Shown: in pieces, positions 1-7,821 of the stretch | How positions within the stretch are numbered: the first letter of the stretch is position 1 | Layout: the number at the start of each line of letters is the position of its first letter | Assembly (NCBI GenBank): GCA_023395465.1 | Contig: JAEWZE010000048.1 | Span: 62,001-126,000 of the forward strand | Source of the DNA: Pseudomonadota bacterium | GTDB taxonomy: Bacteria; Pseudomonadota; Gammaproteobacteria; Xanthomonadales; Xanthomonadaceae | Length of the DNA: 64,000 bases | Direction of reading: 5' to 3' | Notes under the pieces: model-generated | Database searches by the model: none | The model's input: the letters and a program-made list of their open reading frames with translations, nothing else | Told to the model about the DNA's origin: nothing | Made by a program: the position numbers and the translations under genes

Positions 1-781
1 GGTCGTGTCCGGCTTCGGCTACCTCGGCCGGCGGTTCGTCCGTCACCGCCGCGAAGGTATATATCTGCGCGCCGTCCTCGTCGGTCACCTTGGTCCACAG
101 GCACGCAACGATCATGTCTTGGCCGTCGCTGGGCTTGAACTCCAGCACCTGGTCCTGGCCATCTCGATCGACGTGCTCGAAGAACGACGACGCCAGCATC
201 ACGCCATGGTTGCGTCCGAAGACCTGGCGCCACGCCGTCTCGAGCTTGTCGCGCCTGGCGTTGTAGGTGCCTGGATACTTCCGTTCCACTTCCTCCGTCC
301 AGCCTGGAAGGCGGCACCGGTAGCGCATCGCACGCAACACGTAACGTCCATCCTCGAGGACCACGACCGGCGCATAGTGCCCTGGGAACACGCGACCCCG
401 GTTGCCGGGGTCCGATTTCAGCTCGTCCAGGCGACGCTGGGCACGCTGAAGCATGTCGTTCCCGATGCGGATGTCCTCGCGGGCCTTCTTCGTCTCGCGC
501 TTCTGCAACGCCCGCTCTGCAGCGACCACCCTGGCCCGCTGCTTGGAAATCGTCTGCGTGAGCTGGTCGATCTCGACCTGATCCGCCTCGCGCACAGCGG
601 CCTGTATGTCGGGCGGTGCCAGCTCCAACGCCTGGCGTTCGAACACGCGCGGGATCTTCTTGCGCTTGCCCTTCTTGTCCGCGCTCCAGAACGTCTTGAC
701 GTACCAGTCGACATCTACCGGCCGACCCAGCACCCGCTCGAACTTGCGCACTTCGGCGTACACCTGCGCGGAGTAGCACAT
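1..781 (-). CDS. SRAP-family (HMCES/YedK-like) protein, C-terminus cut by window edge
   Basis: The reading frame starts at ATG 781-779 with MCYSAQ, the SRAP hallmark in which the initiator Met is removed and Cys2 becomes catalytic, forming a covalent link to abasic sites in single-stranded DNA. Further on it carries YNARRDKLE (the conserved Asn and surrounding residues) and SSFFEH (the catalytic Glu region). About 260 residues are visible with no stop before the window edge. Residues of about 70-120 form a charged, probably helical insertion rich in Arg, Lys, Glu and Gln. The gene sits 3 nt downstream of the 785-1027 gene, so the two are probably cotranscribed. A role in protecting single-stranded DNA during transfer or repair is inferred from the family. 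Confidence 0.9.
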   Translation of the reverse strand, partial: MCYSAQVYAEVRKFERVLGRPVDVDWYVKTFWSADKKGKRKKIPRVFERQALELAPPDIQAAVREADQVEIDQLTQTISKQRARVVAAERALQKRETKKAREDIRIGNDMLQRAQRRLDELKSDPGNRGRVFPGHYAPVVVLEDGRYVLRAMRYRCRLPGWTEEVERKYPGTYNARRDKLETAWRQVFGRNHGVMLASSFFEHVDRDGQDQVLEFKPSDGQDMIVACLWTKVTDEDGAQIYTFAAVTDEPPAEVAEAGHD

Positions 782-784
782 GGC

Positions 785-1027
785 TCAGTCCATCACGTCG
801 TCGGCGATGTCATCGGGTCCGCCGTACTCGCGGTGCGCGTCGTCCACGACGGACAGGTAGGCCTCGCGCAGGTCCGGGTCCGCGTCGTCGGCGAAGGCCT
901 GGGCTTCAAGGTCACCTGCGCGCGCGCCGAACTCGGACCAGAACTCGCGGCGCGTACGCCCCGATCGCTCGAAGCTGCGCAGCCAGGCGGCCAGGTGGTT
1001 CAGCGCGGTCGTCTGTTCGGGGGTCAT
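785..1027 (-). CDS. Small hypothetical protein upstream of the SRAP gene
   Basis: An 80-residue acidic protein starting MTPEQTTALNHLAAWL. The frame stays open upstream of this Met, but the upstream residues look like non-coding sequence, so I use the ATG at 1027. It is rich in Asp and Glu near the C-terminus (ADDADPDLREAYLSVVDDA) and contains no recognised domain. The stop is 3 nt before the SRAP start, so it is the first gene of a two-gene unit that diverges from the DUF4262 gene. Confidence 0.6.
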   Translation of the reverse strand: MTPEQTTALNHLAAWLRSFERSGRTRREFWSEFGARAGDLEAQAFADDADPDLREAYLSVVDDAHREYGGPDDIADDVMD

Positions 1028-1106
1028 GGCCGGATGGTACGCCGCCACGGCCATCGATCCCACCGTACCGGTCGCCCCGCCGCACCCGTGTTCAGCCCCT
1101 CTCCAT

Positions 1107-1139
1107 GCAATTTTCTGGCGCCTCGCGATCCCGCATCGT
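1107..1139 (+). promoter_or_regulatory. Recurrent promoter-like motif, member A (DUF4262 gene)
   Basis: The box GCAATTTT starts at 1107 and GCATCGT begins at offset 27 (1133). The box lies 75 bp before the ATG at 1182. It belongs to a family of 12 such sites in this window with the same spacing. Confidence 0.6.
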
Positions 1140-1181
1140 GTCCTTAACAGGGCGCTGCCCTTCAACGGACGACGAGCGAGC

Positions 1182-1610
1182 ATGAGCATCATCGACAAGG
1201 GGCGGGACATCATCCGCACGGAGGGCCACCTGGTCATCGCCACCGGCGAGCCGGTCCGGATCTCGTACACGGTGGGTCTGACGCCCCGTCTGGGCTACGA
1301 GGTCTTCGTGATCGGGCTGCCCGTTAACGTCGCGCAGCACGTCCTCAACACGCTGGCTTCCACACTGGTCGAGAGCGAGATTGCCGACCGAGTTCCGGTC
1401 GATGAGGTGGCCAACGTGCCGCTGCGCCTGTCCTTCGTGCCGCTGGACACCACGCCTGCCACCGTCGCGCGCCTGCGCATGATCCCCGCCCTCGGGTACG
1501 CACCGCAGCGCATGCGGCAACTGCTGATCCCCGACACCGAGGGCGTCTTCCCCGGCGAGGAAGGCTACTCGCTTCCGTTCGCGCAGACGCTCGATGAAAC
1601 AGGCATCTGA
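1182..1610 (+). CDS. DUF4262-domain protein
   Basis: A 142-residue protein starting MSIIDKGRDIIRTEG at the ATG at 1182. It contains the SYTVGL segment and the spaced pattern typical of DUF4262 proteins, including GYEVFVIGLP. The family is common on plasmids and in phages and its function is unknown. The frame is open upstream to 1026, but that part overlaps the motif-A promoter and is unlikely to be translated. The next gene follows after 41 bp. Confidence 0.75.
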   Translation: MSIIDKGRDIIRTEGHLVIATGEPVRISYTVGLTPRLGYEVFVIGLPVNVAQHVLNTLASTLVESEIADRVPVDEVANVPLRLSFVPLDTTPATVARLRMIPALGYAPQRMRQLLIPDTEGVFPGEEGYSLPFAQTLDETGI

Positions 1611-1651
1611 CCACTTCCCGTCCCCTTCCACTTCCCCTTGCAGGAGTCCTC

Positions 1652-2065
1652 ATGGCCAACTACGCCGCCGTCGCGCGCAGCAACTACTTTTCCGTCAAGG
1701 ACATCGACGCCTTCAGGCTGGAGATGGCCAAGGTGTCGGACATCCACGTCGAGTGCCTGGGCGAGGGCGAGTCGCAGACCGTCGCCCTGTTCTGCCAGAC
1801 CGATGACGGCTGGCCGTCGGAGTATTACCCCGACGAGGTACTCGCCGATCCGGTGAGCATCGATCTGCCGGCGATGGTCGCCTCCCACCTCGCTGAGGGG
1901 TCGGTGGCGGTGTTTCTCGAGTCGGGCAACGAGGGCCTGCGCTTTGTCGGAGGCCACGCGACGGCGGTGGACGCCGCCGGGGAGCGGGTGGATCTCAACC
2001 TCCACGACATCTTCAAGCTGGCCAGCGGCCGGCTGCGCGGGGAGGCGCTCAACCGATGGGCCTGA
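1652..2065 (+). CDS. Hypothetical protein
   Basis: A 137-residue acidic protein beginning MANYAAVARSNYFSVKDID, preceded by a good ribosome-binding site (CAGGAG, 8 nt upstream). I recognise no domain. The pattern of alternating acidic and hydrophobic stretches suggests a small globular cytosolic protein. Its end overlaps the next gene by 10 nt, which suggests translational coupling. Confidence 0.7.
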   Translation: MANYAAVARSNYFSVKDIDAFRLEMAKVSDIHVECLGEGESQTVALFCQTDDGWPSEYYPDEVLADPVSIDLPAMVASHLAEGSVAVFLESGNEGLRFVGGHATAVDAAGERVDLNLHDIFKLASGRLRGEALNRWA

Positions 2066-2571
2066 GCCGCCGGGCTGTCCGGTTGCGCGCGGCTGGTATG
2101 CTCCGGCGCGTGGAAGAACGCCGGCGCCCTCCAGGCGCGTCCGCCGTCGATTTCCTGGCCGACGTGCTCGCTGACGACCAGCCGTCCCGGCGGCTGGTCG
2201 AGGCCGCGCACGCCCTCGTGGATGCCTTGGAGGGGGTGATCACCCCTGCGGAGGCCCGCCACTTCCACGAGGCTCTGGCCAGTAAGGTCGCGCTCGTGCA
2301 GGTCACCGCGGCCCCCGCGCCTGAAGCGCCAGCGCCCAACCCGGACCCCGACGGACCCATCGCCCGCCTGCACGCCAAGCGCGATCGCCTCGAGGAGCTG
2401 CTGACCAAGGGCCGCCTGACCCGGACCGAAGCCACCGAAGCCAACAGCCTGGTGAGCAACCTCGAAGTCCACTCCGTCATCGACGCCGCTGAGTCCGATG
2501 CCCTGCTCGCCCGCATCCACAAAGCGGCGACGCACGGCGATGCCTCGTCCTCAGTGGCCGCTGCTCCGTAG
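2056..2571 (+). CDS. Hypothetical protein with helical C-terminal half
   Basis: A 171-residue protein. The ATG at 2056 has GGGGAGG about 10 nt upstream, inside the previous gene, which supports this start over the in-frame ATG at 2098 or GTG at 2110. A short N-terminal helical domain (residues 30-80) is joined by an Ala/Pro linker (about residues 85-100) to a helical C-terminal part rich in Arg, Glu and Leu. No family is recognised. The 3' end overlaps the convergent regulator gene at 2551-2925 by 21 bp. Confidence 0.6.
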   Translation: MGLSRRAVRLRAAGMLRRVEERRRPPGASAVDFLADVLADDQPSRRLVEAAHALVDALEGVITPAEARHFHEALASKVALVQVTAAPAPEAPAPNPDPDGPIARLHAKRDRLEELLTKGRLTRTEATEANSLVSNLEVHSVIDAAESDALLARIHKAATHGDASSSVAAAP

Positions 2572-2925
2572 GACGGCCCCGACCAGGGCGGCGATGCGCC
2601 TCTGGCCAACCTCGCCGGCGGTGCGGTAGGCGGTGAGCAGCGCCACTTCCTGCTCCGTCAACGTGCCGCCCAGCGTGGATCCGAAGTAGAGGGCATCCAG
2701 CGGCACACCGTGGTCGCGCGCGATCAGCGCCACACAGTGCAGGTCGGGCCGCCGCAACCCGTTGAGCCAAGCATTGGCCGTGACCCTCGAGACACCGTAG
2801 CGTCCGGCCAGGTAGGCACCCGCCCCGCGCCGTGGCTGGCCATGCGCCGCAAGCACCTCCCGCAGCCGCTCTGCGAACGCTTCCGCCTCAGCCTTCCTGC
2901 GTGCCCTCGTGCTGCTCCTGACCAT
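2551..2925 (-). CDS. Helix-turn-helix transcriptional regulator
   Basis: A 124-residue protein from ATG 2925. Residues of about 35-62 (YLAGRYGVSRVTANAWLNGL) read as a helix-turn-helix of the Cro/CI type, in which the recognition helix carries SRVTANAWL. This is followed by LIARDHGVPLDALYFG, a pattern common in XRE-like regulators. The frame extends upstream to 3060 but without typical coding character. An inverted repeat 34-54 bp upstream (2959-2979) is a candidate autoregulatory operator. The target genes are unknown. Confidence 0.75.
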   Translation of the reverse strand: MVRSSTRARRKAEAEAFAERLREVLAAHGQPRRGAGAYLAGRYGVSRVTANAWLNGLRRPDLHCVALIARDHGVPLDALYFGSTLGGTLTEQEVALLTAYRTAGEVGQRRIAALVGAVLRSSGH

Positions 2926-2958
2926 CGCGCCACCGCGCTCCTCGTTGCAAGGCCCCCC

Positions 2959-2979
2959 GACCGTAGCAGGCGGACGGTC
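2959..2979. promoter_or_regulatory. Inverted repeat upstream of the HTH regulator
   Basis: GACCGT (2959-2964) and ACGGTC (2974-2979) form perfect 6-bp arms with a 9-bp spacer. It lies 34 bp before the start of the minus-strand regulator gene, where an operator would be expected. Binding by the adjacent regulator is inferred. Confidence 0.4.
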
Positions 2980-3026
2980 AACGTTCGGGCATGGCGCGGG
3001 TAAAGCGTAGGCACCGCCACGCGCGG

Positions 3027-3434
3027 TCAGCTTTCGTCCCACACCTCCACGTACAACCACTCATCGCGGTCGCAGTCCACGAAGGCATGGGCGTCGAGAA
3101 ACGTCTCGCCGCGCCACTTCTCGGTCGCGACATCGCCGCCACCGATAAGCCAGCGATCGCGCGCGTCCGGCGGCTTTGGGATAAGCCGCGGAAGCAGGTC
3201 GATCGCCCTGCCGGTGTAGTGGAAGGGATAGCCGTTGCCGCCGAGGAACAGGATCGACCCGGCCTGGGCGAGATCATCGAGCCAACGCTTTCCAGGCGTG
3301 GAGGCCTGCCATTCGGCCACCAGCCCGCCGCGCGGCGCATCGACCGGAGCAGGCTGCCTCCCACCGTCGAGCTGGCGGTGCACCGCCATGAACCATCCGA
3401 GCATTAGCGTCCCCGTGCGCTGGCGAATCCACAT
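3027..3434 (-). CDS. Hypothetical protein
   Basis: A 135-residue protein from ATG 3434 (MWIRQRTGTLMLGWFMAV). An alternative start, ATG 3404 (MLGWFMAVHRQLD), has a better ribosome-binding site (GGGGAC, 5 nt upstream), so the protein may be 125 residues. It is rich in Trp and Asp, with a GGNGYPFHYTGRAIDLLPRL segment, and no domain is recognised. It is transcribed away from the WGR/ligase gene. Confidence 0.6.
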   Translation of the reverse strand: MWIRQRTGTLMLGWFMAVHRQLDGGRQPAPVDAPRGGLVAEWQASTPGKRWLDDLAQAGSILFLGGNGYPFHYTGRAIDLLPRLIPKPPDARDRWLIGGGDVATEKWRGETFLDAHAFVDCDRDEWLYVEVWDES

Positions 3435-3547
3435 CGGACAGCGTAGCCGCAGCGGGCGACTCATCCAACGTGGACCGCAGGCTTCAGTCGCCGCCCACGC
3501 ACCCCCGCCAGGTCGCGACTCGGTCACTACGCACGACGCTGAGAGCG

Positions 3548-3580
3548 CTAAGTTTCAACGATCTCGCGGGGTGTTGAGAT
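3548..3580 (+). promoter_or_regulatory. Recurrent promoter-like motif, member F (WGR/ligase gene)
   Basis: The box CTAAGTTT starts at 3548 and TTGAGAT begins at offset 27 (3574). The box is 61 bp before the ATG at 3609. It matches the other members in box sequence and spacing. Confidence 0.6.
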
Positions 3581-3608
3581 TGACCCATACCCACCGCGAG
3601 ACGAACAC

Positions 3609-4718
3609 ATGAGCAACGCCCTCTCCATCCACCTCGACTGCACCATCAACGGCTCCTTCAAGACCTACCGCGCACAGCTCGAGCAGCGGGACGGCGGCTG
3701 GGTCGTCAACGCCCAGTACGGCGCGATCGGCAAGGCGCTCACGTCCACCACCAAGACTCCCTCGCCGGTGCCCTACTCGAAGGCGCTCGCTGCCTACAAC
3801 AAGGTGGTCAAGGAAAAGCTGGCCAAGGGATACGTCGAAGTCGCCAGCTCAGGCGATCAGGGCAGCGCTGCAAACGTCGCACCCGCCGTCGTCGCCAAGG
3901 AGCGCGTGGACCTGCCGATCATGCTGCTCAACCCCATCACCGACAGCGAAGCGCACGCGCTCGCCCACGACCCGGCCTGGTGCGCGGAGATCAAGCACGA
4001 CGGCGAGCGCCGCTTGATCGTGATCGACAATGGGGATGCCTACGGCGTGAACCGCACCGGCTTCAAGGTCGCGCTTTCGCCCGCCGTGCGCGCCGCCGCG
4101 CCGGCTGGCGACTTCCGGGGTCGCACGGTCCTCGACGGCGAGGACATGGGCGATGACGGCGTAATCGTGTTCGACGTGCTGGCTTTCGACGGCCAGGACA
4201 CTACGAGCCTGCCCCTATCCGCCCGCCTCGGCTACCGCGCCTGCGCCCGTGCGCGCCTGCCGGGTTTGGCCTACGCCACGACCGCCACCAGCGCCGCCGA
4301 CAAGCTGGCCCTGCTTGACCAGGCCCGCATCACCACGCAGGAGGGCGTCGTCTGGAAGCGCCTCGATGCGCCCTACAGCGCGGGCCGACCGAACAGCGGC
4401 GGGAATGCCCTCAAGCAGAAGTTTTGGGAGGACGCGACGTTCCGCGTCGCCAGCCAAAACCCGACCAAGCGCAGCGTAGGTCTGGAAGTGCAGGACGGCC
4501 CCGGCCAGTGGCGCAACGTGGGCAACGTCACGATCCCGCCGAACAAGTCGGTGCCCGGCGTCGGCGCGTTCGTGGACTGCTCCTACCTCTACGCCAACCT
4601 CCGCACCGGCTCCATCTACCAGCCGACGTATCTGCGAGAGCGCAACGACCTGACCGATGCGGACTGCCAGTTTGATCGGCTCAAGTTCGTGCAGGAACGC
4701 GAATCGCTCGCCGCGTAA
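3609..4718 (+). CDS. WGR-domain / ATP-dependent DNA ligase-like protein
   Basis: A 369-residue protein. Residues 1-75 form a WGR-like domain (FKTYRAQLEQRDGGWVVNAQYGAIG), in which the Trp-Gly-Arg core is degenerate. The rest carries nucleotidyltransferase motifs of ATP-dependent ligases: motif I EIKHDGER with the nucleotide-accepting Lys129, LDGED (motif III position), EGVVWKR (motif IV) and LKQKFW (motif V). Short plasmid ligases of this kind are often found beside PRTRC genes. It probably seals nicks left by transfer or repair, but activity is not proven because the WGR core and the C-terminal oligonucleotide-binding part are atypical. It heads the PRTRC region. Confidence 0.8.
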   Translation: MSNALSIHLDCTINGSFKTYRAQLEQRDGGWVVNAQYGAIGKALTSTTKTPSPVPYSKALAAYNKVVKEKLAKGYVEVASSGDQGSAANVAPAVVAKERVDLPIMLLNPITDSEAHALAHDPAWCAEIKHDGERRLIVIDNGDAYGVNRTGFKVALSPAVRAAAPAGDFRGRTVLDGEDMGDDGVIVFDVLAFDGQDTTSLPLSARLGYRACARARLPGLAYATTATSAADKLALLDQARITTQEGVVWKRLDAPYSAGRPNSGGNALKQKFWEDATFRVASQNPTKRSVGLEVQDGPGQWRNVGNVTIPPNKSVPGVGAFVDCSYLYANLRTGSIYQPTYLRERNDLTDADCQFDRLKFVQERESLAA

Positions 4719-4731
4719 TTGACGCGAGGCC

Positions 4732-4764
4732 GCAATTTTCCAGGCCGCCCCGCCCTAGTTGAAT
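4732..4764 (+). promoter_or_regulatory. Recurrent promoter-like motif, member B (PRTRC parB)
   Basis: The box GCAATTTT starts at 4732 and the -10-like CTAGTTGAAT covers offset 27 (4758). It overlaps a possible TTG start at 4759, which argues that translation begins at the downstream ATG at 4795. Confidence 0.6.
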
Positions 4765-4794
4765 AGCAACGGATCACAACCGGGAAGCAATGCC

Positions 4795-6783
4795 ATGATC
4801 GACTCCGCCGCCACCATCGCCCTCATCGACGCGCCGCCCGCCGACGCGCACGCCGCAGCCGCCAACGCAGCCGCGATCACCGCCGAGCAGGCGACCAATG
4901 CAGACACGCAGGAGATCGAAGTCGCTTCGATCAGGGTCGATCCGGCGTTCAACCCGCGCAAGCGCTTCGATGACGCGGACATTGCGGAGTTCGCAGAGCG
5001 CATCCACACCAGCGGGTGGCTGTCGCCCCCGCTCGTGCGCCCTGACCCCTACGGCGAAGGCTTCCTGCTAGTCGCCGGTGAGCGCCGCCTGCGCGCGATC
5101 AAGCACCTGGGCTGGACGACCGTGCAGGTCACGGTGAAGTCGATGAACGACACCGAGCATCGCAAGCTGGCTCTGGTGGAAAACCTCGACCGGCGCGAAT
5201 TGAACGTCGCTGAAGAAGCGCTCGCCGCGCGGGATCATCTGGCTGCCTACGAGGGTGACCACGACGCAGCCGCCAGGGCGCTGGGGTGGCCGGTTGCCCG
5301 CCTGCGCCACCGGCTCAAGCTGCTGCACGCCTCGCCTGCTGTCATCGACGCGCTGCTCAATGGGCGCATCCAGCTGGGCCACGCCGAGTTGCTGGCGACC
5401 CTGCCTGAGTCCAACCAGGACAAGGCGCTGCCGCGCGTCATCAGCGACGGCCTGACCGTGGCTGCGCTTCGCGAACAGATCAATGGCTTCGCCACCCCGC
5501 TGTCGAGCGCCATCTTCGACACCTCGGCCTGCGCCAACTGCCTGTTCAATACCTCCTGCCAGGGCACGCTGTTCGAGGCGCGCGTAGCCGAGGGCAACTG
5601 CACGAACAAGCCGTGCTTCACCCAAAAGACCGAGGAAGCGTTGGAGGCCAAGCGCGAGTCCATGAAGGCCGACTTCGGCGTGGTGGTGCTGGTGTCCGAG
5701 CGTGCGCCCGAGCAGTCGGTGCCGCTGGTGAAGTCCGGTCCTCGCGGCGTCGGCGCGGCGCAGTTCGATGCCTGCCGCACCTGCGAGTTCCGTGGTGCGG
5801 CGATCCACGACGCTCCCGGCCCGCGCTTGGGCACAGTCGAATCTCCGCTGTGCTTCAACACGTCCTGCCACGGCAACATGGTCAAGGCGTACCAGCAGCA
5901 GTTGGCAGAGGCCGAAGAATCCCAGGCGGCAGCTGATGCGCCCGAAGGCGCAGCCGCCCCCACGTCCACCACCAAGCCCGCCGCGTCGCAGGCTGCCGCC
6001 AAGGGGAAGGTCAAGACGGCCAAGGCGACGAAGGCCACTCCCAAGGCGCAGTCGGTCCTGCGTTCGGTGGCCGAGCAGTACGGGGCCATCGTGGCTCGCG
6101 CCGGTACTGAGGCCATCGGTCGCTCGCCGGTTCCGGCGCTCGCGCTTGCGGTGTACGCACTGTCCAAGCTGGGCGGGGTGGAGGCCAAGATCAGCGCTGG
6201 CGATTTGCGCGAGGGACTCGGCCTGCCCGACACGGTGGGCAACTTCACCAACGCCACCGTCACCCTGGCCGCACTCGCGGCATGCGACGAGGCCGCGCTG
6301 AACAAGGCGATCCAGGGGATCAGTGCGCGCCTGCTGACGCACGAAGTCAACGACCGCCCCTTTGGTGGTCAGCTACAGCGTCGGGCGCTCCTGCCGAACC
6401 TGATCGCAGCCACGGGCGTCAACGTCGCTGACCATGTGGTCGTGGATACCGGGTTCCTCAACGCGCACACCAAGCCCGCCATCGAAGCGGTCCTGGAGGA
6501 ATCCGGCTTCGCTGCGTGGATGGCTTCGCGCGAGGACGGCCCGAAGCAGTACCGCGCGATGCTGGCGGGGAAAAAGGAGGACTTGATCGCCGCCGTGCTG
6601 TCGAGCGGGTTCTCCTTCGCGGGATACGTCCCCAGCGGCCTTGATTCCCAGGTCGCAGCGTGGCGGAAGGCCGAAGGCATGCCGCATGTGCCGCTGGCAA
6701 CGCCCACCACGGACGAAGCCGCGCAGGGTGAGGCGCAGACCGACGACTCGCAGGCCGGGCAGGAGCAAGCAGAAGCCGCCTGA
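4795..6783 (+). CDS. PRTRC system ParB family protein
   Basis: A 662-residue protein. The ATG at 4795 has GGGAAG upstream; an in-frame TTG at 4759 lies inside the promoter motif and is rejected. The N-terminal half carries the ParB nuclease-like domain (residues of about 40-120: FNPRKRF, GERRLRAIKHLGW) and a helix-turn-helix region (ALGWPVARLRHRLKLLHASP). A Cys-rich region follows (CANCLFNTSC, CTNKPCF, CRTCEF, CFNTSCHG), typical of PRTRC ParB and probably metal binding. After a Lys/Ala linker comes the conserved C-terminal PRTRC domain. It is the first gene of the cassette. Its DNA target is unknown and need not be the same as that of the ParA-linked ParB. Confidence 0.92.
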   Translation: MIDSAATIALIDAPPADAHAAAANAAAITAEQATNADTQEIEVASIRVDPAFNPRKRFDDADIAEFAERIHTSGWLSPPLVRPDPYGEGFLLVAGERRLRAIKHLGWTTVQVTVKSMNDTEHRKLALVENLDRRELNVAEEALAARDHLAAYEGDHDAAARALGWPVARLRHRLKLLHASPAVIDALLNGRIQLGHAELLATLPESNQDKALPRVISDGLTVAALREQINGFATPLSSAIFDTSACANCLFNTSCQGTLFEARVAEGNCTNKPCFTQKTEEALEAKRESMKADFGVVVLVSERAPEQSVPLVKSGPRGVGAAQFDACRTCEFRGAAIHDAPGPRLGTVESPLCFNTSCHGNMVKAYQQQLAEAEESQAAADAPEGAAAPTSTTKPAASQAAAKGKVKTAKATKATPKAQSVLRSVAEQYGAIVARAGTEAIGRSPVPALALAVYALSKLGGVEAKISAGDLREGLGLPDTVGNFTNATVTLAALAACDEAALNKAIQGISARLLTHEVNDRPFGGQLQRRALLPNLIAATGVNVADHVVVDTGFLNAHTKPAIEAVLEESGFAAWMASREDGPKQYRAMLAGKKEDLIAAVLSSGFSFAGYVPSGLDSQVAAWRKAEGMPHVPLATPTTDEAAQGEAQTDDSQAGQEQAEAA

Positions 6784-6798
6784 TCGACCGGGCGGCGT

Positions 6799-6831
6799 GC
6801 AAGTTTGAGGCGCGCCCCTGCCCCGCATCAT
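6799..6831 (+). promoter_or_regulatory. Recurrent promoter-like motif, member C (PRTRC E)
   Basis: The box GCAAGTTT starts at 6799 and GCATCAT begins at offset 27 (6825). The box is 68 bp before the ATG at 6867. Confidence 0.6.
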
Positions 6832-6866
6832 CGAATCGTAGTCAACACACACACCGGGAGATTCAA

Positions 6867-7412
6867 ATGGCTTTTCTCAACTCGGCCCGCAGGCTGGTCA
6901 ACGAGAGCGATTCGCTCGTCGTGCGCCTGAGCGGCGACAAGGATGGCGCGATCAAGGTGCTGATCGAGCCGCAGGTCAAGCTGCCGCAGCCGGAAACCGA
7001 CGACGCGGAGTTGGCGGCGCTCCAGGCCGCGCTGGCAATGCCGCTGGTGATCCGATTCACCCCCGACACGGCCGATCTGGACGCGGCGCTGGGCGATGCT
7101 CTGCGCGGAATGGCGCAGGCCCGCGTCGCCACGGTCGGCGCGCTCGCTTCCTACGAGGAAGCGCAGGCCGAGGCACGCAACCAGGCGCAGATCGCTGCTC
7201 AGGCGAAGGCGAAGAAGCCCGCCACCAAGGCCAGCGCACCGGCGACCGCCGCCAAGGCCACCAGCGCGCCCACCACGGCCAGCGCAGCCCCGCTGCCCGC
7301 CGCTGCCGCACCGGCTGCCGACGCCGAGCCACGGGCTGCCAGCGAGGCCACCGCGCCTGCCACCGTGCAGGACAGCAGCGCCGCCGTTGACCAGCCCTCC
7401 ATCTTCGACTGA
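6867..7412 (+). CDS. PRTRC system protein E
   Basis: A 181-residue protein. Residues 1-100 form the conserved part, starting MAFLNSARRLVNESDSLVVRLSGDKDGAIKVLIEPQ, which matches PRTRC protein E as I know it. The rest is a low-complexity Ala/Pro/Thr tail ending SAAVDQPSIFD. It follows PRTRC ParB and has its own promoter motif. It precedes PRTRC C by 10 nt. Its biochemical role is unknown. Confidence 0.85.
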   Translation: MAFLNSARRLVNESDSLVVRLSGDKDGAIKVLIEPQVKLPQPETDDAELAALQAALAMPLVIRFTPDTADLDAALGDALRGMAQARVATVGALASYEEAQAEARNQAQIAAQAKAKKPATKASAPATAAKATSAPTTASAAPLPAAAAPAADAEPRAASEATAPATVQDSSAAVDQPSIFD

Positions 7413-7422
7413 GGACCGGACC

Positions 7423-7821
7423 ATGACCGTCGAAATCCAGACATTGACCCGCGTGTTCCGCTTCGGCGCGACCGAACTGGCGGACACCGACCCGACCGCT
7501 TTGCCGCAGGAAGTCCTGCGAGCCTATACCGGCGCCTACCCGTTCCTGGCGACCGCCACGGTGGGCGAGCCGGAAGTGGTGGGCGACCGCATGGTCTATC
7601 CGATCATCAAGCGCGAGGTCCAGACCAAGGGGGCGGCGCTGCGCCGCCTGACAAAGGCGCAGACCAGCCTGCTCGACCGCATCAGCGAAATCGCCAAGGC
7701 CGAGGCCACGACCGCCCCGGACAACGTGTCGCGCTGGTCGCCGCTGGCACAGGTGACGCGCGCGATTCTCAAGCGTCCGCCGACGCCGGTGGCAGACGCC
7801 ATGATGGTGCCGATGCTGTGA
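7423..7821 (+). CDS. PRTRC system protein C (prokaryotic ubiquitin-like family), extended
   Basis: A 132-residue protein. Residues 1-70 match PRTRC protein C (VFRFGATELADTDP, YPFLATATV, VYPIIKREVQTKG), a family assigned to the prokaryotic ubiquitin-like beta-grasp group. Family members as I recall them are about 70 residues and end near the TKG motif. This one continues for about 62 more residues, rich in Ala, Arg and Lys. The tail may be removed by the PRTRC A peptidase to expose the Gly, which is inferred and unproven. It overlaps the start of PRTRC F by 4 nt. Confidence 0.85.
   Translation: MTVEIQTLTRVFRFGATELADTDPTALPQEVLRAYTGAYPFLATATVGEPEVVGDRMVYPIIKREVQTKGAALRRLTKAQTSLLDRISEIAKAEATTAPDNVSRWSPLAQVTRAILKRPPTPVADAMMVPML

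Noticed and set aside
4759..4795. TTG start for PRTRC ParB
   Set aside because: The TTG lies inside the -10-like part of promoter motif B, and the ATG at 4795 has a better ribosome-binding site.
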